A stretch of DNA of 64,000 nucleotides, taken from Arthonia radiata (lineage: Eukaryota > Ascomycota > Arthoniomycetes > Arthoniales > Arthoniaceae). The translations under genes and the position numbers were made by a program. Numbering within the stretch: position 1 is the first letter of the stretch; every line of letters starts with the position of its first letter. Under the pieces are notes generated by a model, which did no database searches, was not told where the DNA came from, and saw nothing but the letters and a program-made list of their open reading frames with translations. Shown one piece after another: positions 34,398 through 46,140 of this stretch. The stretch spans positions 636,097 to 700,096 of the forward strand of contig PSQN01000002.1 in NCBI GenBank assembly GCA_002989075.1. Reading direction: 5' to 3'.

Positions 34398-37300
34398 CTT
34401 TAACAGACTCGCTACGAAAGTAGAGAAAGCAGATTAGTTATATCTACTACTTCGGTACCCAACAGCCGCGACGCTACAGATAGATTGGCCAATAGAATAG
34501 CTAGCACGAGTAAGATATTAGACGTTAACACTAAGATAGAAAAAAGTTTCTTAGATAAACGTTCCGAAGTTACTTTATTCTTAATACGCCTAGCTATGTA
34601 CTTTAGAACTTACAAAGACTAGTTCTCGAACGATACTACTATAGTTCTATTCGCTACCTCTTATATAGATAGGAATGCTTATAAGTAGGTTGAGTACTAC
34701 TTCGACGATTTCTTATTTACTTCGATAAAGAGTAGGCGCGAGGATACCGACGAGTTCTTTACTAGCTTTATCTTCTTTTAGAAGAAGCTCCGCAAAATCT
34801 TTAAACAGACCGACGCTAAACGCGTTGCTACTAGGAAGCTTAGGAACCTTAAGCAGACAGAACCAGTAAGCAGGTACGCCGCCGAATTCATATAATATAC
34901 TAATTAAACAGAATAGAACAAGAAACCCCTAATCGAGACCTTTTACAAAGGACTTAAGGATTATATTAAGGAAATAATCTATATTCGTAGAGAGAAGTTT
35001 AATAATCTCGACAATTTTATACAACGAGCAAAGAAGATCGACGACAGTAACTTCGAAAGATAAATAAAAAAGAAGGGTAACCCTACTAATAGATTCTATA
35101 GAATAAAGAACCGAGCAAACTTACGACAAGACCGAGGCGATCCAATAGAGTTAAATTTTACTAAGCCTCAAGAGAAACTAAACAACTAGAAACGAGAACA
35201 TAGAATAAAGAACAAGCTATGCTTGTATTGCGGAAAACTAGGGTATTAAGTTAAAGAATACTGTTTTAAGAAACAATAGTTCAACAGTACTAGGAAGAAT
35301 AGACACAATAATCGACCTTAGAAACCCTGCTTTCCGCGATAATAGTTCAATATAACTATCTAGACCTAGAAACACTACAGTTGCGATAAGGCAATAGAAT
35401 TACTAGCAGCCTTCTCCGACCGCTGGTATATAAACTTAACTAAGGACCGTCCTCTTTAAGCGTTTAGACCTTTACCTAAGATTAACTAGAACTAGTATAA
35501 GTACGTTATTAGACTCACTAAGAAGCAGAAGGACACCTACTAAAGCGCCTTCTGTAACTAGAACAACGCTCACTAGGCTACTTTTAAGGAAAAGCACAAC
35601 AAACTAAACTTATTTAATTTACACAAAAACTGGGATACAGACAGTAAGTTATAAGAAGAAATAAAAGAACGACAAATAAAACAGAAACAATAAGACTTAT
35701 AGGACTAAAACAACATTAACCGCACTATTCCGAGGTATTAGGTATAGAGTACCGTTACACTATACGATATACTATCTTAGACCGTATACTATAATAACGA
35801 TTAAACGATCTACGAATCTAATAAACTGGGGTTAGGATAGTAGCTAAAGAAACCGATATCTCTAAAACAAGGTTCGATATAAGAACTAGGCCTTACCCGA
35901 GGACGACCTAGGTTACCTTATCTAGAAACCTAAGGGGAATTTAAGAAAGAACAGACTATAGAAGCTAAGCGAGATAGCAGCTACGATACGTTATAGATAA
36001 GACAACGACTTGAAGACAAAAATATAGATTCTAATGGTATAGAATCCTTACTTAAGAACGATACTAACTAGAAAGAGCAAACCCTAATCCGTTAGAAAGG
36101 AATAATATAGAGACTTTGTTAGTTAGCCTTTTACAATAAGAAGTTAAGCGCTAATAGAGACATTAACAATATTCTAGAATATATTTACTTACGCTTACGA
36201 TAACCGGTAGACTACCTTATTAGGGGTCTAGAATTACGTAGTTAGTATTAATATCTTCGACTAACAATATACAATCTATAGACACAACGAGTTTTAACCA
36301 GCGATAGTTACATAATTAAAGCAGGGATCGTAAATAATAAACTAAACGTTATAATAAAAGTAGTACTAGGACACTCTATATAGGCATTCTTATAGCAAAT
36401 TAACCGACAATGGGTTCTAATACCTAAAATACTCTAGAACGTATACGATTAACAGAGAAAAGACTAGGCCGACTACTTTAAGGACAGTAGTACCGGCCTG
36501 TTCAACGGTTAGACTCTCTAGAAGTTTAGCTCTATATAAGCTCAGCTACTTATAAAACATACCTACATACTCGGGCAACAATAAACTATAGAAACATTAA
36601 AGTTATAATCGATTCTAACGTAATAGGCAACTTTATCTTAATACGCTGCGTTGAGGAGTACTAGATACAAACACAAAAGAAGAAATTACTCTACGCACTG
36701 TCTAGATTTTAAGGGGTAGAGGGAAGAGTCGACTACAAGACTTTGCTAATAGGTATAATAATTAAGGACTATTAAAAAGAAATTACTTATAATATTATAA
36801 ATATTAACTAGTACTATGCTGTACTAAGTATACCTTAGTTATAACAATATAACTTAAAAGTAAATTAGAGAACTAAGAAACTCCTCTTTACTAAGTACAA
36901 GCACTCTAGACAAGAGTCGTTCTACGGAACGGATACCTTACAAGCTATTTTTAGTAGTAAGGATAAGGAGCGCGATAAAGAACTTACGCGGGTTAGTACT
37001 ACTACACTCCGACATTCAGATATTCTACGAGAAAAGTTTAACGTAGTATCTTGTCTGTAGCTAGCTACACGCAAGTATAAATAAGAGACAACTGTACGTT
37101 AACGATTCTATACGACAACAAGTACTTAGTTAATTACTAAGATACTCGAGGAATACGATTAATTCCGATACCTATTTAAAGAAGCTAAGCCGAACTTAGC
37201 TCTCCTAGAATATAAACCGTAGAATTATATAATACCTCTATAAGAAGGCAAAACGCTAATATTCGGTTTAATATACTCTCTATTAGAAGCAGAAAATTAA

Positions 37301-40055
37301 GCACTCCGCAATTATCTTAACAAGAACCTTAAGAAAGAATTTATCTAGAAGTTAACATTACTAGCCAGATACCTAATACTCTTCGTATCAAAGAAAAAAA
37401 GTAAACTACGACTCTACGTAGATTATAGACAACTAAACGGAGTAACTATTAAAAACTAATATTCTTTACTACGTATCGACAAAATAACAGACCGATTGTA
37501 TAATACGCAATAATTTATTAAGTTTAACTTACAAGGAGTATACAACCTAATCTATATAAAGAAAGGCGAGGAATAGAAAACAGCCTTCTATACCCGACAC
37601 AGACTTTTTAAGTATTGCGTTATGCCCTTCGGACTAATAAACGTACTAGTATTATTTTAGAAACTAATTAACAACATACTTAGCGATTACTTAGATATAT
37701 TTATAACTGCTTATCTAAACGATATCCTAGTGTACAGCCGTATACTAGAAAAACATAAGAAACATATTAAGAAGGTATTAAAAAGATTAGTGCGTACCGA
37801 TTTACAAATTAATATTAAGAAAACTCAGTTTTACCAACAATCCGTCGAATTTCTTAGATTTATAATTACCGAGCATAGTCTTTAAATAAAAGATTCGAAG
37901 ATCTAATCTGTCTTAATCTAGCCTACACCAAAGAATATAAAACAATTGCAACAGTTTCTTAGTTTTGTTAACTACTATAGGCGATAGATATCTAACTTTA
38001 GCCGAATTATAGCACCGCTGTCTTAACAGACGAAACAATCGATAGAATTCTTCTAAACGTAAAAAGAACAATTAGTATTTAAAGAACTTAAAGAAGCTTT
38101 TAAGATCGAGCCCGTATTAGCAATATTTAACCCTAACCTATCGATTATTATAGAAATAGACGCGTTAGACTATATAATTGGAGCATGTATAAGTTAAAAT
38201 AATAAAGAAGGAAAGCTTAGACCAGTAGCTTTCTACTTAAGAAAAATGTTACCTACAGAATAGAATTACAATATTTACGATAAAGAGCTTTTAGCCATTA
38301 TAGCAGCATTCGAAATATAGCGAGCTTACCTGGAAGGAGCAAACTATACGATTATAGTATATATAAACTACAAAAATCTAACTTATTTTACGACAACAAA
38401 GAAACTTAACCGCAGACAAGTTAGATAGTTAGAAACTATAGCTCTATACAACTTTATTATTACCTATAAGAAGGGTTCTGAGAACAATAGAGCCAACGCT
38501 CTAAGCTAACAACTAGATTACCTTAATAATAAGGAACATATCGAGTATGCAATATTCTAAGAACACAATAACGAGATTAGATACAATTAATTAGCTATAA
38601 CAACCGAGTTTGTTATTAAACTAGATAGCCGAATCCTAGATATCCTAAACGACTCTAAAACCTATCAAGAGAACAAGAAACGACACCTAGGATTAACTAA
38701 GAACAACAAGGAATATTACGAATTCTAAGGCAAAATCTACGTTCCAAGGAATCTAATCCGAAACATTATTAGTAACTTCCACGATAACCCAACTAAAGGA
38801 CATAAAGGCATCGATAATACTATAGAAAAGATTATAAGAACCTACTATATCCCGAGGATCCGACACTACGTCGAGAATTATATCCGAGAATACGATATAT
38901 ACGCAAGAACTAAGCATCCGAGGTATTTACTATATAGTAAACTACAACTACTAGAGACACCTAAGAGACTATAGTATATAGTCTTACTAGACTTTATTAC
39001 TAAGTTACTAACTTTCAAGAATTTACTTATAGAAGTAGCTTACGATACTATCTTAGTTATATACAACAAACTAATAAAGTACGCATAGTTCGTATCTTAC
39101 AAGGAAGCTAGCAACTTAGAATAATTAGTATATACATTCCTTTAAATTATTCTGGCAAACTATAGCCAACTACAAAGAATTATCTTAGACAGAGACTAGA
39201 AATTTGTCTTACGATTTTAAATATCTCTAATACAACAGCTAGAAACAAAACAAAAAATATTAACATTATTTTATCCGTAAACAGACGGACAAATAGAACG
39301 AACAAATTAAACACTAGAACAATATCTCTGAGCATACATTAACTACCAGTAGAACGACTAGGTACAGTTACTATTAGTAGCGCAAGTAGCGCACAACGAT
39401 ACAAAGAACGATACTACCAAGACAACTTCGTTCTACGCCTTGTATAGCTATTACCCTCTTTAGGGAAGACAACTATAAAATACTACAGACAACGAATTAG
39501 CTACGCGAATCGCTATAAACATAAAACACCTGTACTAGCAGTTAAAGTCTAACAGCGAGTTTATTACAGAACGAACGAAAAAATAGTATAACAAGTTAAG
39601 AACGACCCTAAATACAGGCATAAAAGAGGGGAAAAGAGCTTACTTGCTCATAAGAAACTTAAAAACTATTAGACTAAGCAAAAAACTTAACTATACTAAA
39701 ACAGAACCGTTTAAAATCTTACAGCAATTAGGACCCGTAACCTTTAAACTCGAACTCCTAAAGACAATAAGAATATATCCTGTATTCTACGTAGCACTAT
39801 TAGAGCCAGCCTACTCCCGAGAAGCAGAACGACCCAACCTAGAAATCCTTTCTAACAACCAAGAACCCGAGTATAAGGTTGAAACGATTCGAGCTTATAA
39901 ACAATACCGAGGCAAACAACAGTACCTTATAAAGTAGAAAGAATACCCTAAACATAAAAATTAATGGGAACTAGAACGAAACCTAACTAACTATAAAAAC
40001 ACTATTTAACGATATTAGGACTAAAATATTAATCTGTCGTAGCAGTACTAACACC

Positions 40056-40691
40056 CTAATCTACTACCTAGTGTACCTCGTTAGTACCTAGATTACCCTT
40101 AAACGAACCAGCTTACTATGTTATAGGACTACTATCTAATACCGGGTAGAGGTTACTCTAAAAGTTAACAGATAACCCGCTTAGACATTTAAATATGTTA
40201 TTACTAGCTATCGACGCAGCAAACTCCTCTTGCTCCAACAACTTATTCTAAGCTAACTTCGCTGCTGCCCGCGTACGAGTCTTCTTAACCTTCTCTTTTA
40301 ACTTCCGGACTTTAGATTGGTTACGCTGTACAGCCGCAACCAACGCCGCTGCCTAAGCCTTTAATGTACGTAATTGGCTCTTTGCGCGCTAAAGAGCAGC
40401 TAACTAAGAGGAATATTAAGAATAAACTAAACGCGCTGTAATTAAGTTAGTTCTAGTTACTATAAAGAAGACACTAATAAGGCATACTATCTACTATTAA
40501 TACCCGTAAATTATAACTCTTCTTATCCCAAGTATATACCAAATACGTCGCCTTTCTAAACTAAACTATATATCTTTCCTTAGTCGACACGTATCTAAAA
40601 CAAGAAGGCATTTTAATACCGCAGACTTTAATTAACAGGTATTAGCTATACTTTTTATTAAGACCCGCAGTAACGGACTTTATGCGAGGTA
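40056..40691 (-). pseudogene. Antisense region of Gypsy copy A (counterpart of 27087-27722)
   Basis: The mirror position of the antisense cysteine-rich region of copy B. The N-terminal side (near 40.69 kb) and the Lys/Glu/Arg-rich stretch (near 40.3 kb) can be aligned by eye on the minus strand, showing that the region belongs to the family and is not an accident of one copy. It is more eroded than in B. Confidence 0.45.
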
Positions 40692-40797
40692 TAGCGACTT
40701 ACAGATTAGTTACGAAAAGGAGGGACGAAACGTAACTTATAGATATTTAAAAGCTAAGAGTTAATTAAGGACAATTTAACTAGAAGAGGGGGGATTG

Positions 40798-41269
40798 TAT
40801 TACGGATACTAGCCCCAGACGGCCTAGCGCACACCCAAGTATCAACCACCGCCAGTTATCTTAGCTCTACCAGCACTATTCTCGACTAAGCCTATAAACC
40901 CGCTGTAGGCATTATTAAACAAGACGGCTATAAAGGCCTATATTCCCTACAAACCCGATATAGGTATTGTTAAGTTAGCGAATACAAAGGAACTTCCCCT
41001 GTGTACCCTAAACTATATAGCTAAACTAATAACTAACCTTTAGATAGACTTTAGTCTGTTAACTTAATATTTGAATACAAGTTTCTTAACTATATTTAGG
41101 TAACGTACTTTACCTTCTATCTACTTTAGTTAAGCCCCCCTTACCTTCTATAATCTGTCTCGCCTCTCCTGTATTTTAGTCTCTAGCATACGGGACACCT
41201 ACCAACCAGGTCAATAAGCATACAAGGCAAGTAAGCCTTAGTTCGGTCCTCCCAGCGACCGGCGTTATA
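40798..41269 (+). repeat. 3' LTR of Gypsy copy A
   Basis: 472 bp, preceded by the purine tract AGAAGAGGGGGGATTG and followed directly by the AATAT duplication. It matches the 5' LTR along its length with transition-type differences. Confidence 0.92.
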
Positions 41270-41274
41270 AATAT

Positions 41275-43306
41275 ACTATATCTTAACTTATGTACTATAA
41301 TAATAATACTCTTAGTAATTAATAATTCTTATCTATAATAATATTAAGTTTAGTAAGTAAAGCTTATTCTTCTAAACCTATACTACTAGCCTAACTATAC
41401 TAACTAGCTTATTATTAGAATTAAACTTATTATGCTAATAAGTATAAGATCTAGTTAACTACTACTAGGTTTATAGTAGTAAAAGTAGTAAACTAGATAT
41501 AATAGTAGCTTTAAAAGTATTAGTTTATAGTTATTCTATTCTATTTATCTATTCTATCCTTTTATTCTATTCTCTTAGTCTATCTATCCTTAAATTAAGC
41601 TTATAACACCTGAACTACTTTTAAATCTTTAAAGTTAGCTTTATAACTTCTTAAACTAGTCTTACTATTTCTTACTTTTACTATAGTAGACCTATAAGCT
41701 ATTAATACTCTAAATACTTAAGTAGTAGAAATAAGATACTTAAAGATTAGTAGATAGTAAAAGTTATCTACTATAAAAAACAGTTAAGTTAGATATTAGT
41801 AGGTTACTTTATACTTAGTAGTAGACTAAAGCTAACTAAATAAAAGAAATAGTAGAGTAATAAGTAATAAGAAGAAAGCTGTAAGATAGAAAAGATAAGT
41901 TAGTAGCTATAATTTTATAAAGCTTAAGCTAACTAAATGCTATAGATATTCTACTACCTTATCTATATATTCCTTATATTTTTAAATAAGTTATATTCTC
42001 TCTTATAAGGCTTAAGATAAAGCTAATACCTTTAAGACTCTTCTTACTAGCTTTATAAGATAATAGAGGCTACTATAAGCTTTAAAAGAGTTAAGGCTAT
42101 AGTAGAATAGATTAGTAAGATATAAATAAGAAAGTAAGAGAAGGTAGTTAGCTAATAGCTAAGTAATATAGAGTAGTATTAAAGAATAGAAATAAAGTAA
42201 GTAAGTATAGTAAGTAGATATAAGCCTTTAACTTCTTAGACTAATAACTAAAAAGTATAAAATAAGCTACTATATATATTATATATTATCTACTATCTCC
42301 TTCTTAATCTTCTTTCTTATTCTATTATATATATCTCTACTATAAAATATAGTATCTACTATACTATCTATTCTTATACCTTATTATCTTCTCTTTCTTA
42401 TTTAAGATTTACTATATCTTCTACTTTAGACTAGTATTACCTACCTATACTATAATACTAAGAATACTTAAGAAAAAGAATATATAAGCTGTAAGACTAA
42501 TATATAGACTAAGATACTAATGTAGTAGAGCTAATATAGATTATAATTAGAATAGTAAGGAGTAGTAGGAGAAAATATATTAAACCTATAGAGTAAGATA
42601 AGATATAAGATACTAATACTACTACTACTACTATAGTTATAAGATATTAAAGAGAGATATAAATAAGTATAAAGCTATAGAAATTAGAAGAGAAGATAAG
42701 CGTAGATATAAGTAATAGAGTAGATAATACCTAATAATTATAATTTAAAAGCTATAAGAATAATCTTAACTACTATTCTCTATATTTTATATAGTTATAG
42801 ACTATTTAGTAATACTTTTAATATATATATACTTTAGACTTTTATAATTACTAATCTACTAGGTATACGTTATTAAATATTCTAAGAGACTTTTATAGTA
42901 TCATACCAACTAAAGCTAAGCTATAAAAATATATATCCTATATATAACTATAAGTTAATACTCTAGTATATATAATAGGAGCTTTGTGCTAGAGGCCCTA
43001 TAGCTTAAAAATCTAAAAGACAGCCTAATAATAAAAATTGACGTTTAATAGAGAGTTTAGTATAAAAGTCTAATATAGTATATAGTATATTATAGGTCTG
43101 CTACGTATAAAAGACTACTATAAATTTATTTATATTAAGGATGCCCTATAATAAATAAGTAACTATTTATAAGATATAGTCTAACTATAAGAGAATAATT
43201 ACTATAGCAAGTACTAAATTTAATAGGGTAGAAGCACCGTTATTTAATAAAATTGCTACTATTTTGAGCTATATATTAATAATCTACTAGTAGCCTGTTA
43301 TAGATA
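41275..43306. other. Unassigned RIP-type AT-rich DNA (2.0 kb)
   Basis: Sequence continuing the old target DNA to the right of the Gypsy pair. It contains a TTCTATTCTATTTATCTATTCTATCC tract near 41.53 kb (a degenerate pyrimidine-rich simple repeat) and a short CTA trinucleotide run near 42.62 kb. No gene or terminal repeat was seen. Confidence 0.5.
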
Positions 43307-44137
43307 TACCTTATAGTCTATTCTATAGATTAGAATACTGGTATAATCTTATTATTAAACTATTATTAAATTATCAAGTAATAGATCTAGAACGGGTTTA
43401 AAACTAGATTTTACTAGCTCTAAAAATTATTACTAATTTAGAGCTTGCGACTGCTACCTTTACTAAAACATTTATTAATACTAATAATATATTTATGAGT
43501 TTCTCTATTACTATTACTATAGTCAAAATAAAGTCTAATATAGTTTTACTACTATACTATATCTATATTATAACTTTATATTAAATAAACAACCCGCTAC
43601 TAGTTTAACTCTACTTAAAATTTAGATTTTTATCTAGCGTTGCTAGATAGTTAGTTAGTCTTATATTACTAGATAGCTACTTCCTCTTTTAGATAGGTTT
43701 AGATAACCCTAGCGTTACTACCTAATATAGTTTTATACTTAGTTTTTAAATTAAATTAAATAACGTATAATATATAAAATTAGATCTTATAACTACTACT
43801 AGAACCTTATTAGATAATTTTATTATAATTTCTACTAATCTAAATAGTTAGATTAGAATATAAACTAGTACCCTGGTAAAAATCTAATTAATTAAATATA
43901 CATATATATACTAGTATAAAATTTACAACTATACTTAGAATCTATTAAATTATAAATACTTTATTAGATATAGAGTCTTTAAGTAGTCTAAAAATAGATA
44001 AACTATTTTAGTTTTAATATAGTTTTAGTAGTATATTTAATCTAGATTAGTATAGTATAGATACTAAAAACTATATTAAAACTATTTAATAACTATATTA
44101 TAACTATATCTAAACTTCCAAGAGGGCCTCTAAGGTA
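43307..44137 (-). mobile_element. TIR repeat R2, copy a
   Basis: 831 bp, opening TACCTTATAG on the plus strand and closing CTCTAAGGTA. Its reverse complement matches copies b and c from end to end. TA at both outer ends fits a TA target duplication as in Tc1/mariner-like elements. The inverted ends are short and imperfect (CCTTAGAGGCC against CCTTATAGCC-type). No transposase motif is visible, so it may be a non-autonomous element. Confidence 0.65.
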
Positions 44138-45119
44138 CCTCCTAACTCTAAGGTATTATTATTGTTTTTTAGTATTCTCTAGCTCTCTTTTAAATATAAT
44201 ATAGTATAGTAGACTACAATATAAGGTAGGATAGCTACTATCTTATAGCTTTATTATTACTTTTTATTTTAAGTCTCTCTACTATATTAGCTAGAATGCT
44301 AATATCCTTAGTAATTAGGTTTCTTATAGGGCTTTATAAATTAATAAAGAATATTAGTATCTTAATAATTTAATTCTATCTAGTTTTATTATCTAAATAT
44401 AAAGTAGACTCGCTTATATCTAGATTTTTAGCTTATTTCTTCAAGTCTTGTTTTATTTATAGACTATATTAAAATTTATTAATTGATTTTTAAACTTTAG
44501 CTAGTAGTAGCTTATAATTAGTAGTAGAAGCAGCTTTCAAATTTATATTAGTTTAGTTTATTATAGTAGTATAATTAATTCTACTATACCTACCTATTAA
44601 ATCTAGTCAAGTTTCTAGTAACTTATAGATTATTAAACTCTATAGCTAGCTCTTATAGAAAAGCCTAAACTACTAAGTATCTCATATTAATTAGTTAAAT
44701 ATTACTATCTTCTAGATAGCTAGACTCTTAATAGAGTCTTATAAATTTATTTATATTCTTAGTATTATCTCTAGTAATACTAGGTTTTAGTTAGTTAAAT
44801 ATACTTATATTTATAAAATATAAATATACTAGCTTATCTAGATATAGAAGACTCTATTTTAAAGTCTTTTAGTGTTTTTATTAGTAAAGATACTATTAAT
44901 ATAGTATATAGTAATTACTAGATAGTTAATAAAATTAATAGAGATCTAGGTATCTAAAGTTAGACTAAATAGGCCATTTTTAGCCTTACATTATTCTAGT
45001 TCTAGTTAAATTAGATTTTTATAGTAGTTATAAATTGATTCTAGATCCTTTTGAATAATATAAGGGCTAATATTTAGTAATCCTCTATATTAGTTAGTTT
45101 AAATAAACTAACTAATAAT
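44138..45119. other. Unassigned RIP-type AT-rich DNA
   Basis: About 980 bases between an R2 copy and an R1 fragment. Part may be diverged R1, but I could not align it by eye. No gene seen. Confidence 0.45.
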
Positions 45120-45660
45120 ATAGTAAATATGGCTTAGTACTACTAGTAGATTACTAGAAAACTAGAATAAAAATAGATAGATAAATAATATCTAACTTAT
45201 AGCTTTACTAGAGCTAGTAATTCTATAAAAGAGTTACTATTTAGTACCCTTAAAGAGAGGTAATTTTCAATTATAAATTAAATAATACCCTCTCTATAGC
45301 TAGTCTCTATATTAGAGGCTTTTTAATATCTATTTTTTATAGAGCTAGGTTAAAAAAACGAGTTTCTTATAGCTCTTTTACTAGTAATACTAGTAGTTGC
45401 TCTACTACTTATAAAAATGCTAGTATTAGAGTTTTTTAATAGATATCAATTAGTTTATTATTTATATTAGAATTAGTACTAGATATAAACTTATCTTCTT
45501 AATCTTCTAAAGCTTTAGTTCTAGTATCTTCTATTATTCTTGTATCTTTTTCTTTCTTATTTCTAGAATGATTAGGATAGTATTAGTTTAAATATTTTAT
45601 TAGATTTCTAGTCCTAGTTTAGTATAAAACTAGTATATAAGTTATTATAATAATTTTTTT
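45120..45660 (-). repeat. Repeat R1, copy 4 (fragment)
   Basis: It follows R1 copy 1 from about 11.4 to 11.88 kb in the same orientation, with shared blocks such as ATCTAACTTATAGCTTT, GAGGCTTTTTAATATCTATT and a TTTCTTATTTCTAGAAT block. The remaining parts of R1 are not recognisable on either side. Confidence 0.65.
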
Positions 45661-45727
45661 TAAATATCAAGAATTTAGATTTAGAAGCTAGTAGAATAAA
45701 GCTAGAATTAGTAGGATTATCTTAATA

Positions 45728-45865
45728 TATAGTAGTAGACTACTAGATATAGTAATAAATAACTAGATATAGTAGTATATAACTAGATATAGTAGTAGAC
45801 TACTATGTATAGTAATAAATAACTAGATATAGTAGTATATAACTAGATATAGTAGTAGTAATATA
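45728..45865. repeat. 60-bp tandem repeat with an inner ACTAGATATAGTAGTA period
   Basis: Two almost identical 60-bp units and the start of a third follow each other. Each contains AACTAGATATAGTAGTA more than once, so the 60-mer itself grew from a unit of about 20 bp. Confidence 0.8.
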
Positions 45866-45949
45866 CTAGATATAATACTAAAATGTTCTAAGTATGACAG
45901 ATAGTAGATATATATATACTAAAGTTTAAATTACTAATTTAAATTTAAA

Positions 45950-46140
45950 AGCTTGATTAGTAATCTAGATTAGGAATCTAGATTAGAAATTAAGCTTAGT
46001 AAGTCTATATTAAAATTAAGATTAGTAAGTCTAGGTTAAAAATTAAAATTAGAAATCTAAATTGAAAATTAAGATTAGTAATCTAAAATAGGAATTAAGC
46101 ATAGTAATTCTAGAAAGTAAACTCAGTAATTCTAGATTAG
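45950..46140. repeat. Degenerate tandem repeat, unit about 26-28 bp
   Basis: Roughly six to seven units of the form AAATTAAGATTAGTAATCTAG follow each other with many substitutions. The unit ends vary, so the period is approximate. Confidence 0.6.

Larger units (their letters stand above)
33921..41274 (+). mobile_element. Ty3/Gypsy LTR retrotransposon, chromodomain type, copy A
   Basis: A 7,344-bp element (33926-41269) flanked by AATAT at 33921-33925 and 41270-41274, with two 472-bp LTRs. It is a near-colinear inverted copy of B: position x here corresponds to about 67,778 minus x there, which holds across the integrase and both ends. Parts are: gag with a CCHC knuckle near 35.22-35.27 kb, protease near 36.6 kb, reverse transcriptase about 37.2-37.9 kb with the YxDD-type box near 37.72 kb, RNase H about 38.1-38.5 kb, integrase about 38.7-39.6 kb, its C-terminal domain at 39.64-39.9 kb, and a chromodomain about 39.9-40.0 kb. 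The antisense cysteine-rich region lies at about 40.06-40.69 kb. It is full length in structure but broken dozens of times, more heavily RIP-affected than B. Confidence 0.93.
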
